Position numbers and translations under genes: made by a program. A DNA stretch of 64,000 nt, taken from positions 248,001-312,000 of the forward strand of contig NBBA01000011.1 in NCBI GenBank assembly GCA_002794785.1, given 5' to 3'. The notes beneath the pieces are model-generated. The model had not been told where the DNA came from and made no database searches. It saw nothing but the letters and a program-made list of their open reading frames with translations. Shown here one piece after another: positions 23,506 to 33,874 of the stretch (position 1 is its first letter; every line of letters starts with the position of its first letter). This DNA is from Coniferiporia sulphurascens. Taxonomy: Eukaryota; Basidiomycota; Agaricomycetes; Hymenochaetales; Hymenochaetaceae.

Positions 23506-25528
23506 TCATTGGTCCTCCATGATTTTGTCATCAGTTCCTTCAACCGCCTCGAGGATCTGGCAGAATCACCGTTTCTTGGGGCATTGAGGGAGGGTGGTGG
23601 GGTGGTCACCTTTGCAGTTGGTGCAGTAGTGAGGATGAGGGCACTGGTCGCCCTCGATGGCTTCGGTGGTGCAGGATGTGCACGACTTGCGGTGGTTGTG
23701 GGACAAGTGTCCACCTCCGCAGTCGGCGCAGCAGGGCTGGGCGTGGCAGCCTTTCGTTCCATGGCCTAGGCCCTGGCAGCACTCACATTGGGTGAGGCTG
23801 GGGCGATAGGGCGGGACTGAGAGGGAGAGGGCAGAGCCGAACAGCCATACTCGTGGGCGCTTAAGGAGCTGCATGCAGATTGAGCTGTCCAGGTCGGAGG
23901 AGAAAGCCATGGGGCACTTCTGGAGGGTCGGGAGGTGATCCTCTGTGGTGGCAAAGTGGGGGTTGATGATGAAGTCGAGGGGGAGGAGCACTGGGTTGTT
24001 CTGGATTTCAGCCATGAGGGCCTTTGGGGATATGGTGTGGCTGTTCTGGCTGAAGAGGTAGTCCATGCAGGGCACCATAGAGATGCGGAGAGCGGACCGG
24101 GGGCGGACATGGACTGGGGTGAGGGTGAAACAGGCGGAGATTTGGTTGGCTGTCACAGTTAAGCATCTGTCACGCATATGGGCCGCAAACGCTGCTGAGT
24201 GGCGATCGATGATCGTGTTGGTGGTGGGAGAGGTGGAAGCAGGTCGCTTGGCGAAGGAGGTCACGAGATTCCCCTTCACATTGAAGGAGGATGTGAGAAC
24301 TGTGACCTGGTCAGTGGTGGGTAGGGAAGAGAAGAACTCATGTGCTGTGGCCGTGAGGCACATGGCAGGGAGCTGCAGCTCAGTTTTGGGGACAACAGTG
24401 GGGATAAGGACCAGGGTTGGATCCTTGGTGTAGACCGGGGGTGGGGGTGGGACCTGGCATTGCTTTTTCTTCTTCTTGTGGGTCACTGTCATAAAGACCG
24501 TGCCCAGAGCCAGTGCGACTGGGTTAGGGTTGGAGGCTGTAGGTGGGGCCGGGGTGGCCACCACCTGGGCATAGGAGGAGGTCATTGGTGCCGCAGTGTT
24601 GGTGGTCTGGGCGGTGGTGGCAGTGGGGGTCTGGGCCTGTGGGGCATGGGGCGCAGGCCAGTTGATGAGGGTTGAAACCTGTCAGGAGATGGAGGCAACC
24701 TCTGTGGACAGCTGTTTGACTATATTGGTCAGCGCAGCCACATCTGGTGACACATTAGCGGTTCTGGGGGTCTTGGTAAGGGCAGAGGGTTGGGTGGCGG
24801 TGTTCGGGGTCCTTTGTTGGGGGCGATCTGGGGCAAAGGGCGCTGGCAGGGAGGCTTCTGCCCCCCCCTTGCAATGTTGTAGGCCATCTCTATGTTGCAT
24901 GAGATGATGTATTGGGGGTCCTTCTCATCTCTCAAAACGCCGGCGATGGTCTGTTGGACGTTCCAAAGGAGGTCGCCCACAAACTTGGCCACTGCATGGT
25001 CGATCTCTGTGGGGTTGTAGCAGTGGGTCTTCCTGTCGAAGTCCTCTAACGCTCGGGAGATGGTGTACATAAAGCCCAATGTGTGCAGCTCGAACTGGGC
25101 TCGAGGGCGAGGTCGGGGGGTGTGCAGGGACAGGTTTTCGGACGAGTGCTTGTTGGTGAGCAGCAGCAAAGGTGTGTGTGGGTTCTCGAGGATGTCTTCC
25201 ATCTTGCCCGGCATGCTGGCCAAGGGGTTGGAGCTTACAGGGGGGGGGTGGCTGACGTGCTCGAATGTGTGGGTTAACTCCATGTTCGAGACTCCGATGA
25301 TGGGGGATGGGGCGAGACGGAGAGCATCTGGAGACGATGCCAGGAGGCCTGGGTCAATTTGGGCAGGGGTGGGGGTCGTGCCGTCTGAAGCGGCAGCAAC
25401 GTTGCCAGTGGCCACCCAGTTGGCAGCGGCCCTGGTGGCCCTGTTGGCATTGGCACTGGCCGATGAGGGAGGCGGGAGGGGTGGTCGAGTCGACCGTAGA
25501 GCATTCCGGTACCCACTGGGGGCGACAT
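23506..25528 (-). pseudogene. LINE ORF1 (CCHC protein), frameshifted, L5
   Basis: The leader ATG lies at 25526-25528, but a small deletion right after it changes MSNPSGY to MSPPVGT and shifts the frame. The native frame is picked up again in 24729-25415 and then in 23566-24585 (339 codons). That last stretch contains HKKKKKQCQV, MVPCMDYLFSQNSHTI and the knuckle block CECCQGLGHGTKGC, CCADCGGGHLSHNHRKSC and CTNCKGDHPTTLPQC. A TGA just after PKKR (23566-23568) is shared with L11 at the same codon. The end overlaps the ORF2 start. Confidence 0.85.
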
Positions 25529-25591
25529 TTTTGAGGAGTTTTAGCTGCCTGCAAAAATTTCAATGGTGGTGGTTACTGGTCAAGAAGGATG

Positions 25592-26786
25592 GTTCGCCAC
25601 TCCTATCACTCCGGTCAGTGCAGACACCCGCAAGGAATTTGTGGGCACTGCGAGCTCCCTGAGCACCCTTCCTCATCTCCAGGTTTTCACCGATGGCTCA
25701 TGCATCGGCTCAAAATCTGGTTCAGCTGTCTGTGCTATGAAGGGCCTCACCTGCCTCAAATCTCACCGGCTGGCCTCCCCTACCTGCGCAACAGCAACGG
25801 ATGCAGAAATTTTCTCCCTTACCTCCACTCCAAGCTAGGCTGCGCACCACCTCCGGGAGCACTTGCCTGTTGCATCTGACATCTTCTTTTTGTCGGATTT
25901 GCTGATGGCACTCCACCTGATCCACACATGGGCGCCAGCTCCAGGTGCACATCTCCTTCACCAATGGAAGGCAGGGGTCCAGACTCTATTGGACTCATAC
26001 CCAGATCTCTCCATTCATTTCATTTGGTGCCTGGGTCACTCTGACATCCCCAGGAATGAATGGGCAGACCACGAGGCGAAGTTTGCAACGAACCTACCCC
26101 CATCTCCACTTGCACCCTCCACCTCTGCACTGAAAGAGGCCGCAGTCACCACTCTAATGGAGCACTGGTCCCTCTCACTCGCCTGCCTGCTCGCCTCAAT
26201 GGCCGATAAATACTTAGCCATCAATGGGGTCCCCTCCCGCCACCCCCGAAAGCTACTCACGCAATCGGTGGACCACCCTCACCATGAACTGTCAGCAGTT
26301 TCCCAGGTGCTCTGTTGTGCTGGTCCCTACAGGGGCTACTGGCTGAGCTTCGACTCAGCCTACCGGCATAGGCATGGCCTGATCTTGCATTGCAGATGGC
26401 ACAACCACCCTCCATGGCCGGCCCAGTCGACCGCCCACATTCTAGGCGGGTGCATCACATTCCGACCCTGGATCCGCAAGGTCTGGCCTCCCCATGACCC
26501 TCTCCCAACCCACCACACCGAGTGGGCCGACGAAAACCATCTCCAGGTTCTGCGCCACTGGCTTAAGCTGATGGGGCACCTTAACCACCTCTCTGACCAC
26601 ACCTCTGCAGCCATCTGCTTGGCCTTCGCCTCGATGGAGCTGGACAGCCACCCGACCGATGAAGATATGGACCTGGACCTCCTTCGGGACTACATGAGTC
26701 ATATGCTTGGACCCCATACCCAGGACCCGGACCCGGCTCTTTTGGAGCTTTCAGGTACGCTTCCTCCCTTTTCCTCTGATCTATGA
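25592..26786 (+). pseudogene. LINE ORF2 RNase H and C-terminus, one internal stop, L7
   Basis: One reading frame runs from the truncated start to TGA 26784-26786, with a nonsense codon (TAG, 25836-25838) where sister copies read Trp, a G-to-A change. RNase H motifs are VFTDGSCIG, DAEIFSL, FLSDLLMAL and WCLGHSDIPRNEWAD. The region after it, open from 25863 to 26786 (307 codons), has the HCRWHNHPPWPAQ...GGC Cys/His finger and the C-terminal segment LDLLRDYMSHMLGP. This is the cleanest view of the ORF2 C-terminus in the window. Confidence 0.85.
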
Positions 26787-27112
26787 CTGCCCTTCGGACT
26801 CCCCCTTGGATGTCCCAGCCAGCGCTCTCGCCCTCCCTTTCCAATTCTAAGCTACCCCCTTTTGCCTGATGTCGTCCGTTTGGCTTGGCCATAGTGATAT
26901 GTATTCCTCCCTCCTTCTGAAGTTCACCTTACTAATGGGGGCCCTTCCCACTCTGGCACCCCTTGGGGAGCAGGGCCCCCACCCAGTTTTGTGCGTTGTG
27001 CGATGATGGGCGCCTCTGTTGTTATGTAGTTAGGGCCCCCCCTTCGGGGGGGCAGCTTGTAATTATGTAATACTGCAGGAATAATAATAATTAAAAATAA
27101 AAATAAAAATAA
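25592..27112 (+). mobile_element. LINE copy L7 (LINE-B), 5' truncated, complete 3' end
   Basis: L7 starts at the beginning of the RNase H region (TTCGCCACTCCTATCAC) directly against the 5' end of L5, and ends with the stem-loop (about 27035-27060) and an AAT/AAAAT tail (27080-27112). L5 contributes an inverted 5' part and L7 a sense 3' part, so the pair has the outline of a 5'-inverted (twin-primed) insertion. That reading is weakened because L5 also contains RT and RNase H sequence. The next LINE 3' end (L8) starts right after its tail. Confidence 0.85.
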
Positions 27113-27383
27113 ACTTCCAAGCTTCCTACTTTAACCTGCCCTCATCCACTTGGTTTGTTCATAGCGATATGTATTCCTCCCTCTCGGCTTCCCTCTTTCT
27201 ACTAAATAGGGGCTCTCCACACTGCGGCACCCTTAGGGGAGCAGAGCCCCCACCCAGTTTTGTGTGATGCACAATGACAGGTGCCTCCATTGTTATGTAG
27301 TTAGGGCCCCCCCTTCAGGGGGGCAGCTTGTAATTATGTAATACTGCAGGAATAATTAATTAATTAAATTAAAATTAAAAAAA
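27113..27383 (+). mobile_element. LINE fragment L8: 3' UTR and tail only
   Basis: About 270 bp of LINE 3' UTR of the LINE-A type (ACCTGCCCTCATCCACTTGG, GATATGTATTCCTCC), the stem-loop at about 27305-27330 and an ATTA/AATT tail at 27352-27383. It begins directly at the tail of L7 and is followed by minus-strand LINE-B sequence (L9). It has no coding content. The extreme 5' truncation is typical of LINE copies. Confidence 0.85.
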
Positions 27384-27620
27384 GCCAGCAGCACAGAACC
27401 TGGAGACGGTTTTCATCAGCCCACTCTGTATGGTGGGTCGGAAGTGGGTCATGGGGGGGCCAGACCTTGCAGACCCAGGGATGGAATGTGCGACACCTGC
27501 CTAATACATGGGTGGTTGACTGGGCTGGCCAGGGGGGGTGGTTGTGCCATCTGCAGTGCAAAATCAGGCCGTGCCTGTGCTGGTAGGCTGAGTCAAAGCT
27601 CAGCCAGTAGCCCCCATAGG
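27384..27620 (-). mobile_element. LINE fragment L9 (LINE-B): ORF2 finger region only
   Basis: A 237 bp minus-strand piece encodes the part of ORF2 from YWLSFDSAY through HCRWHNHPPWPAQ to the segment WADENRLQVLCCW. It has neither a LINE 5' end nor a 3' end. Right of it the sequence switches strand and family to L10 at the point CCCCCATAGG / CTGCGCAACT. It is probably the remnant of a copy that served as the target for L8. Confidence 0.8.
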
Positions 27621-27795
27621 CTGCGCAACTGACGCAGTGCCCAAAGGCGACACATGTCCCCACCCCCACCTCTGCAACAACTGCAAAGGCGACCACCCTG
27701 CCACCCTGCCGGCCTGCCCTAAGAAGAGGCGCTACTGCCAAATCGAAGAAGCCCTCGCCACTGACCCCACCAATGATCAGATGGAGGAGATATGA
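27621..27795 (+). pseudogene. LINE ORF1 C-terminal remnant, L10
   Basis: Encodes only the last knuckles (CPHPHLCNNCKGDHPATLPAC), the basic PKKRRYCQIEE segment and the MEEI end. TGA at 27793-27795 overlaps the ORF2 ATG. It is in frame from the truncation point on. Confidence 0.8.
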
Positions 27796-28552
27796 CAGAG
27801 AAACTCTCTATCTTACAGTGGAATGCCGCCCACTCACTTGCGGCAATACATTCCCTAATTCCAGTCCTTACAGCTGACCCCTCCCCCCTGCACCTAATTC
27901 TTATCCAGGAACTGCCCTGGTACCAAATAGGCCTGCAACCATCACTCATCAACCCAACCAGCAACCTGGTCCTCAACGTCCCCACCATCCTGGGCTACGT
28001 ACCTGTCCTACCACCAGAGGTTCGTCCTTGGGTAGTCACGTATGTATCCAGAGCCCTCCCCCCCACCTCCTGGTCAATCCACAGAGCCGCATCCTATGGC
28101 ACTGACATACTGACGGTGGAGGTACAATCCCAACTCACCCTCTGGGTGTGCAACTACTACAGCATGCACCCCCCAGACAGAGAGAATGCCTCCCCCCAGT
28201 ACCCAGGTGAGTCCTCTCTATTCTCACTCCCCTCAGTGCTAGCCACCACCCTACTCGTGGTGGGCGACTTCAACCGTTGCCACCACACGTGGTCTGAACT
28301 CCCAGCCACATGGAGAGACGACTTGGGGGTGCAACCCCTCAATGACTTTTTCTGTGGGCATGGCCTGGCGCCTGCCCACCTCCCTGACTCTGACTCATGG
28401 CCCAACAGCCATCATCATCAGTGTCCCATTGACATGATCTGGGCCCCACCCGCAGTCAATCCCGACTCTATTTTAGATTCGGCTACCTCTGACCCCTCCC
28501 TGCTGTCCGACCATGCCATCCTGTGGTGGTCACTGCCATCTCGGCCCCCCCC
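27792..28552 (+). pseudogene. LINE ORF2 endonuclease domain, intact but 3' truncated, L10
   Basis: This is open for about 250 codons from ATG 27792, with no stop before the truncation. It is the most complete uninterrupted LINE-A endonuclease here. Visible catalytic-type motifs are LSILQWNAA, LIQELPWYQIG, VGDFNRCHHTWSEL, DMIWAPPAVNPDS and LLSDHAILWW, matching the APE-type endonuclease fold used to nick target DNA. RT and RNase H are absent because X0 inserted, or a deletion occurred, right after RPPP. Confidence 0.85.
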
Positions 28553-29540
28553 TTTTTTTTTTTTTTCCTAATTTCATTATTCTTGCAGTATTACATAATT
28601 ACAAGCCGCCCCCCCGAAGGGGGGGCCCTAACTACATAAAAAACGGAGGCACCCATCATTGTGCATCGCACAAAACTGGGCAGGGGTTCTGCTCCCCGAG
28701 GGGTGCCGAAGTGTGAAGAGCCCCTATTTAGTAAGAAGAAACACAAGAAGGAGGGATACATATCACTATGAACAAACCATGCGGGTAAGGGCAGGTTAAA
28801 GTAGAAAGCTTAGAAAAGGAAAGGGGAGGGCGAGGGCACCAGCCGAGACATATCCATAGGAATTTGAAAGGCCAGAATTAAAGGGCACCCTTGTGGGACC
28901 CCACTATGCGTGCACCTTCCTTGTGACATAGATGCCTGACCGGTAGGACTTATACCCGACACACTGTCCTCTACAGTGTGCTGGATTGGGAAGGGTGTGC
29001 CGTGCCAGGGAGACATTCCGAGTGGGGGTTGCAGTGCTGTAGGCACTACCCCACCCATTGGGTGCTCCCCCTACCCTACACATTCCCCCCCTTACCCCGC
29101 TTTCCACTGTAGAGTGCTGCTAGTTTCTGGGAATCAACTTAAGCATGCAATAGGACTTACTCCTACACACACCCACGCCAGATTTAGTGCTCTGGAGCCA
29201 GTGGAGGGAACTATCCCCCACTGCTACAGCTCACTCCATAATGGAGGGGTTTCCTAGGCCCCCCCGGAGTTTCCTGTTCCCCAGCACATGCTTCAGAGCC
29301 CCGAAGGGGAATACTCAGGCACAAGGCCCGCTTCTGGATCCGCAATGTACTGGAGTTGACATGTCGCCCTCGCTTGGATCCCGGTGCTTGTTACAGCCGC
29401 CAGGGAGTCTGCTCAGACTAACCACCTCTCGAGGGGTACCAGCACCCAACCACTTTGATGGTGTGGGGCCAGCTACCAAGAACCTCCTGTGACTGCAGGG
29501 TGAGCCCCAGCGTTACTCCCCCAAGAGGCCCATGGTGGCC
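28553..29540 (-). mobile_element. R-LINE chimera X0 (R portion interrupted by L11)
   Basis: Read on the minus strand, 663 bp of R element (29540-28878) joins directly to 325 bp of LINE-A 3' UTR (28877-28553) with stem-loop and poly-A tail. The join is TTTAATTCTGG / CCTTTCAAATTCC. A second chimera (X1) has the same R end joined to a different LINE position. The tail shows the chimera moved as one retrotransposed RNA-derived unit. The R part stops at GGCCCATGGTGGCC, where the L11 tail begins, so the 5' half of R is missing. The R part encodes no convincing protein. Confidence 0.75.
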
Positions 29541-29865
29541 TTTTTTTTAATTTTAATTTTAATTTTATTATTATTCCTGCAGTATTACATAATTACAAGC
29601 TGCCCCCCCAAAGGGGGGGCCCTAACTACATAACAACAGAGGCGCCCGTCATCGCACAATGCACAAAACTGGGCAGGGGCCTTGCTCCCTGAGGGGAGCC
29701 AGAGTGGGAAGGGCCCCTATTAGTATGGTGACAGAAAGAGGGAGGAATACGTATCACTACAGCCAAGCCAAACGGACGACATCAGGCAAAAAGGGGGTAG
29801 CTTAGAAATGGAAAGGGGGGGTGAGAGCGCCAGCCAGGACATACACAGGAGAGTCCGAAAGGCAT

Positions 29866-32800
29866 TCACAGAGCAGAGGAAAAGGGGGGAAGCGCACCTG
29901 AAAGCTCCAAGAGAGCCGGGTCTGGGTCCTGGGTACAGGTTCCAAGCATATGACTCATGTAGTCCCTGAGGAGGTCCAAGTCCATATCTTTGTCGGTCGG
30001 GTGCCCCTCTAGTTCCATCGTGGCGAATGCCAGGCGGATGGAGGTGGAGGTGTGGTCGGAAAAGCGGTTAAGATGCCCTGTCAGCTTAAGCCAGCAGCAC
30101 AGAACCTGGAGGCAGTTTTCATCGGCCCATTCGGCATGGTGGGTCGGAAGTGGGTCACAGGGGGGCCAGACCCTATGGATCCAGGGACAGAAAGTGCAAC
30201 ATCCACCCAGTACGTGGGCGGTCGACTGGGCTGGCCAGGGGGGGTGGTTATGCCATCAGCAGTGCGAGATCAGGCCGTGCCTGTGTCAGTAGGCTGAGTC
30301 GAAGCTCAGCCAGTAGCCCCCATAGGGACCGGCACGGCATAGAACCTGGGCGACTGCGGAGAGCTCCCAGCGGGGGTGGTCAACCGACTGATTAATGATC
30401 TTTTGGGGATGATGGGAAGGGACACCATTGACAGCTAAGTATTTGTCGGCTGTCGAGGCAAGGGGGCAGGTGAGAAAGAGGGTCCATCGCTCCATGAGGG
30501 TGTTGATGGCGGCCTCTTTCAGTGCGGAGATGGATGGTGTGAGGGGAGACAGGGGGAGATTCATTGCGAACTTCGCCTCGCGGTCTGCCCATTCATTCCC
30601 CGGGATGCCGGAGTGACCCGGACACCAGATGAAATGTACGGAAAGATCCGGGTATGAGTCCAATAGAGTCTGGACCCCTGCCTTCCACTGGTGGAGGAGG
30701 TGCGCACCTGAAACTGGTGCCCATGTTCGGATCAGGTGGAGTGCCATCAGCGAATCCAACAAAAAGAAGATGTCGGATGCGACCGGCAGGTGCTCCCAGA
30801 GGTGGTGTGCAGCCCAGCTTGGTGCGGAGGTGAGAGAAAAGATTTCTGCGTCCGTAGCAGTGGCACAGGTGGGGGAAGCAAGCCAGCGAGACTTGAGGCA
30901 GGTCAGGCCTTCCATGGTGCAGACTGCTGACCCAGACTTTGGGCCGATGTGGGAGCCATCGGTGAAAACCTGGAGATGGGGGAGGGTGCTCAGGGAGCAT
31001 GCTGCACCCACAAATTCCTTGTGGGTGTCTTTGCTGACCGGAGTGATAGGAGTGGCAAATGAGACTCGACCATTCGTAAATGCCAGAGGGTCCGTCCATG
31101 GGGGATGAGTGTATGCAGGGACTGGTTGTACCCAAGGGACCCGGACCTGCAGAGAAGTGGAGAAGGGATGGTTAGCTACTGATTTGTTATATTGTTTTCT
31201 ACTGATGGAGTCCGGGGTACACCAGAGGCAAAGAGAATGGAGAGTCTTAGCATATTTGAGATAGTAAGAGAGAGGGGGAAGGGAACAAAGAAAATTTGTT
31301 GAGAAAGGGCAGGTGCCTTTATAGATGCCCAGAATCTATCTACATGCCGTGTTTTGCACAGCCTGCAGATGGCTTACTAATGTTTTTTGGTGCCGGCCAT
31401 GGTACCAAACTGGGGCGCCCCATGTGAGAATGGAGCGGACACAGGCGATGTACAGTCGACAGAGGAGAAGGGCCGAGATTCCGTGTTCCGAGTTGCCAAG
31501 GATGCGGAGGGCGGCTATGGTGGAGAGGCCCTTGGAGCGCATGCGCTCTATGTGGGCCTTGAAGGTGAGGGCGGGATCCCACCATATTCCCAGCCAGTGA
31601 AGCAGGATGGAGGGTCAGATTAGTGTGGTGGGGGCCACCCAAACCCCGGCAGTGTCCCAGTCAGTGTAGGCGGCTGAGTGGCATCGAGGTGGGTGGAAGT
31701 GCTGGCACTCTGTTTTAGTGGCTTTGATATTGAGCCCGATGGCGCCGAAATGGGCGTTGAGTTGGTGGTAGGCATTAGACAGTTGCTGGCAGTTGGATGC
31801 CATGCTGGGTCCGATGCACACTAGGAGGTGGTCGTCAACATATGCTAGGGCAGTGGTGCCGGTTTGGTGAAATTTCCGGAGGACCACACCCACAAATATG
31901 GTCAAGAGAATCGGGGATACCGGCAACCCTTGGGGGGTGCCGAGGTCGGGTTTCTGGGCGGTTGGGAGGGTGGTGCCGTCGAAAGTGATGGCTACCTGCC
32001 GATCTGTCATGAAGGACAGACACCAATCCACCATGTCTGGTGGGCATTGGAGGTCCAGCAATTGTCGGTGGAGGAGTTGAGGGTTTACCGAGTTGAAGAA
32101 ACCTTGTATGTTGACTGCAAGGACCGAGCATATGCGGCCCTCGGCATGGGCGCATTCTGCAATCTGAAGGAGGTGCTGGGCGGTGTTGTAGACAGAATGT
32201 CCTTGATGCCCCCTGTATTGGTTAGGTGGCAGCCAATTTCTCATGTTGGCGAGGAATTGGAGCCAGTTAGCAATGATCTTTTCGAGGAGTTTCCCTAGGG
32301 TCTCTTCAAGGGAGATGGGTCGGTATGAGCGTGGCGAGAAAGGGTCCTTCTTGTTTGGCTTCTGGAGCATGACCACTTTTGCTGACCACCAGCACTTAGG
32401 GTGGTGCCCCATGTGCAGGCAGTCATTGAAAAGGGCAAGGATCTCATCTGGGTAAGCGTCTACCACCCATTTTATAGGGCGGTATCCGATTCCTGAGAGG
32501 CCTGGAGCCGACAAGTTGGAGGTGTCAGACAGTGCCCCCATTAGCTCCATGAGGAGGATGGGCAGGGCAGCTGGTTGGGGGGGGGGGCAGCTGTGTGTCT
32601 GCCGCTTGTCGTGGTGGCGGGGGCATGAAAAAAGTGGTGCGGAAGAGCTCACCTTTCTCATTGTCTGATTGGGTGAAGGTGCCGTCGTGCTTTTTGAGTG
32701 AGGGTATTGGAGTAGGTCGGTTGCCAAGGCCGTGTTTGGCCCAGCCCCAGATGTTGGAGGCGTCTGCTTGGTCTGCTTGCTTGGCGTAAAAATTTCGCTT

Positions 32801-33874
32801 TGCCACCTGTATGCCCCGTTTAAAGGCGCGGTGGGCTGCTGACCGTTGAAGGGGGGTGGAGGCCGCTGAAATTGCCTGTAGGAGTGTTTTGCATGTCGGG
32901 GTCCACCAGGGGACCTCGGTTTTGGACAGCTTGGTGATGCAGGTGAATGGGGTGAGGGCCGAGATCATGGAGTCCGTCATGGCTTGCGCTTTAATGTCGG
33001 GGGTGGAGGTGTCATTTGCCTGTAATGTAAAGGCGGCTTCGAGTAGTGAGAAGGCGATGTCGGTCCACTCCTCCTTGTCGTCTGGTGTTAGCCGGTGGGT
33101 TTTGACAATGGGAGGTGGGGGCCGAGTCGGCAGCGACCAGCATAGGATGGCATGGTTGGATAGTGCGGAGGTGGTTGAGGTGCACGAATCTAGTATAGAG
33201 TCGGGGTTGATCATGGGAGGGGACCAGATCATGTCAATTGGGCACCGCCGACAATTGTCGACAGGCCTGGAGTCCGAATCTGGGAGGTGGGCTGGCGCAA
33301 GGCCATGCTCCCGGAAGAAGTCGTCGAGAGGTTGAGCTCTCAAGTCCTCCTGCCGTGCAGCAAGTAATTCGGACCACGAATGGTGGCAGCAGTTAAAGTC
33401 GCCTGCCACCAGGAGAGTGGAGGCCAAAGCCAGTGGGATTGCAAAAAGAAAAAGCTCACCGGGATAGAGTGGGGTGGCCGTAGTACGATGCGGGGCATGC
33501 ATTCTGTAGTAGTTGCAGAGGCGGATCGTCCACTGGGAACGGATTTCAATGGTGAGGACGTCGGTGCTGGAGGATGTGGCACCGAGAACTGACCAGGCGG
33601 TGGATGGGATGGTCCAGGATACATACGTAACGACCCTTGGCCGGGTGGCTGGGGGAAGAACGGCTGTGTAGCCGGGTAGGGACGGGACATTGAATACCAG
33701 CGTGCTGGCGGGGTCAGTGAGTGAGGGCTGGAGGCCTATTTGGTACCAGGGCAGTTCCTGGATCAAAATAATGGTGGGCAGGGATGGGTCAGTGGTGAGG
33801 ATCAGGATAAGGGAATGGACCGCAGCTAGAGAGTGGGCGGCGTTCCACTGAAGAATAGAGATGTCTCTATTCAT
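29866..33874 (-). pseudogene. LINE ORF2 (endonuclease-RT-RNase H), nearly open, L11
   Basis: Length from ATG 33874 to TGA 29866 is 4,009 nt, one base off a multiple of three, so there is a net frameshift. The stretch 32525-33874 (449 codons) covers all of the endonuclease (ISILQWNAA, VAGDFNCCHHSW, LSNHAILCW with SNH for SDH) and the linker. Stretch 31615-32727 is the RT, with GTPQGLPVSPIL and intact YVDD. Thumb sequence follows at about 31150-31610. RNase H is open at 30286-31011 ([40 protein letters not shown]). The finger and C-terminus follow to 29866. Confidence 0.88.

Larger units (their letters stand above)
18699..23509 (-). pseudogene. LINE ORF2, interrupted by L6 and 3' truncated, L5
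   Basis: The endonuclease is a long open stretch, 22574-23509 (311 codons), with ISILQWNA, LIQELPWYQIG (usual LIQEPPW), VAGDFNHCHHSW and MSDHAILHW. After the L6 insertion the frame reopens at 20107-21277 through the RT, with GTPQGSPVSPIL but YVND in place of YVDD, a loss of a catalytic Asp. Stretch 18709-20049 (446 codons, the longest RNase H stretch in the window) covers thumb, RNase H (VFTDGSHIG, DAEIFSL, FLSDLLTAL, GHSDIPRNEWAD) and ends where L4 begins. Confidence 0.88.
18699..25591 (-). mobile_element. LINE copy L5 (LINE-B), split by L6, 3' end missing
   Basis: Two minus-strand blocks, 22483-25591 and 18699-21277, are one element. The break lies at the same point of ORF2, and the short sequence GAAGGGGG is duplicated on both sides of the plus-strand insertion L6. 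The 5' end (leader CATCCTTCTTGACC at about 25591) is complete and abuts plus-strand L7 head to head. The 3' end is cut in late ORF2 at 18699, where the 5' end of L4 begins, so the finger, 3' UTR and tail are absent. Confidence 0.88.
27621..28552 (+). mobile_element. LINE fragment L10 (LINE-A): end of ORF1 and endonuclease
   Basis: A 0.93 kb plus-strand piece starts in the zinc-knuckle block of ORF1 (CTGCGCAACTGACGCAGTGC) and stops in the endonuclease-RT linker, where the tail of chimera X0 begins. It contains the ORF1/ORF2 junction with the ATGA overlap at 27792-27795. Both outer ends are truncation or insertion junctions. At the site where L1 and L2 have the shared TGA in the endonuclease, this copy reads CAA. 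Confidence 0.85.

Noticed and set aside
22483..27112. L5/L7 as one simple twin-primed (5'-inverted) LINE
   Set aside because: The L6 duplication shows that L5 continues to 18699 with RT and RNase H, so L5 and L7 overlap in content. A simple inversion would not duplicate RNase H. Kept only as a remark.
28878..29540. ORFs of 60-100 codons inside R1 and R2
   Set aside because: They are short and show no recognisable domain; the R1 and R2 copies resemble each other because the DNA is nearly identical, which is not evidence for coding.
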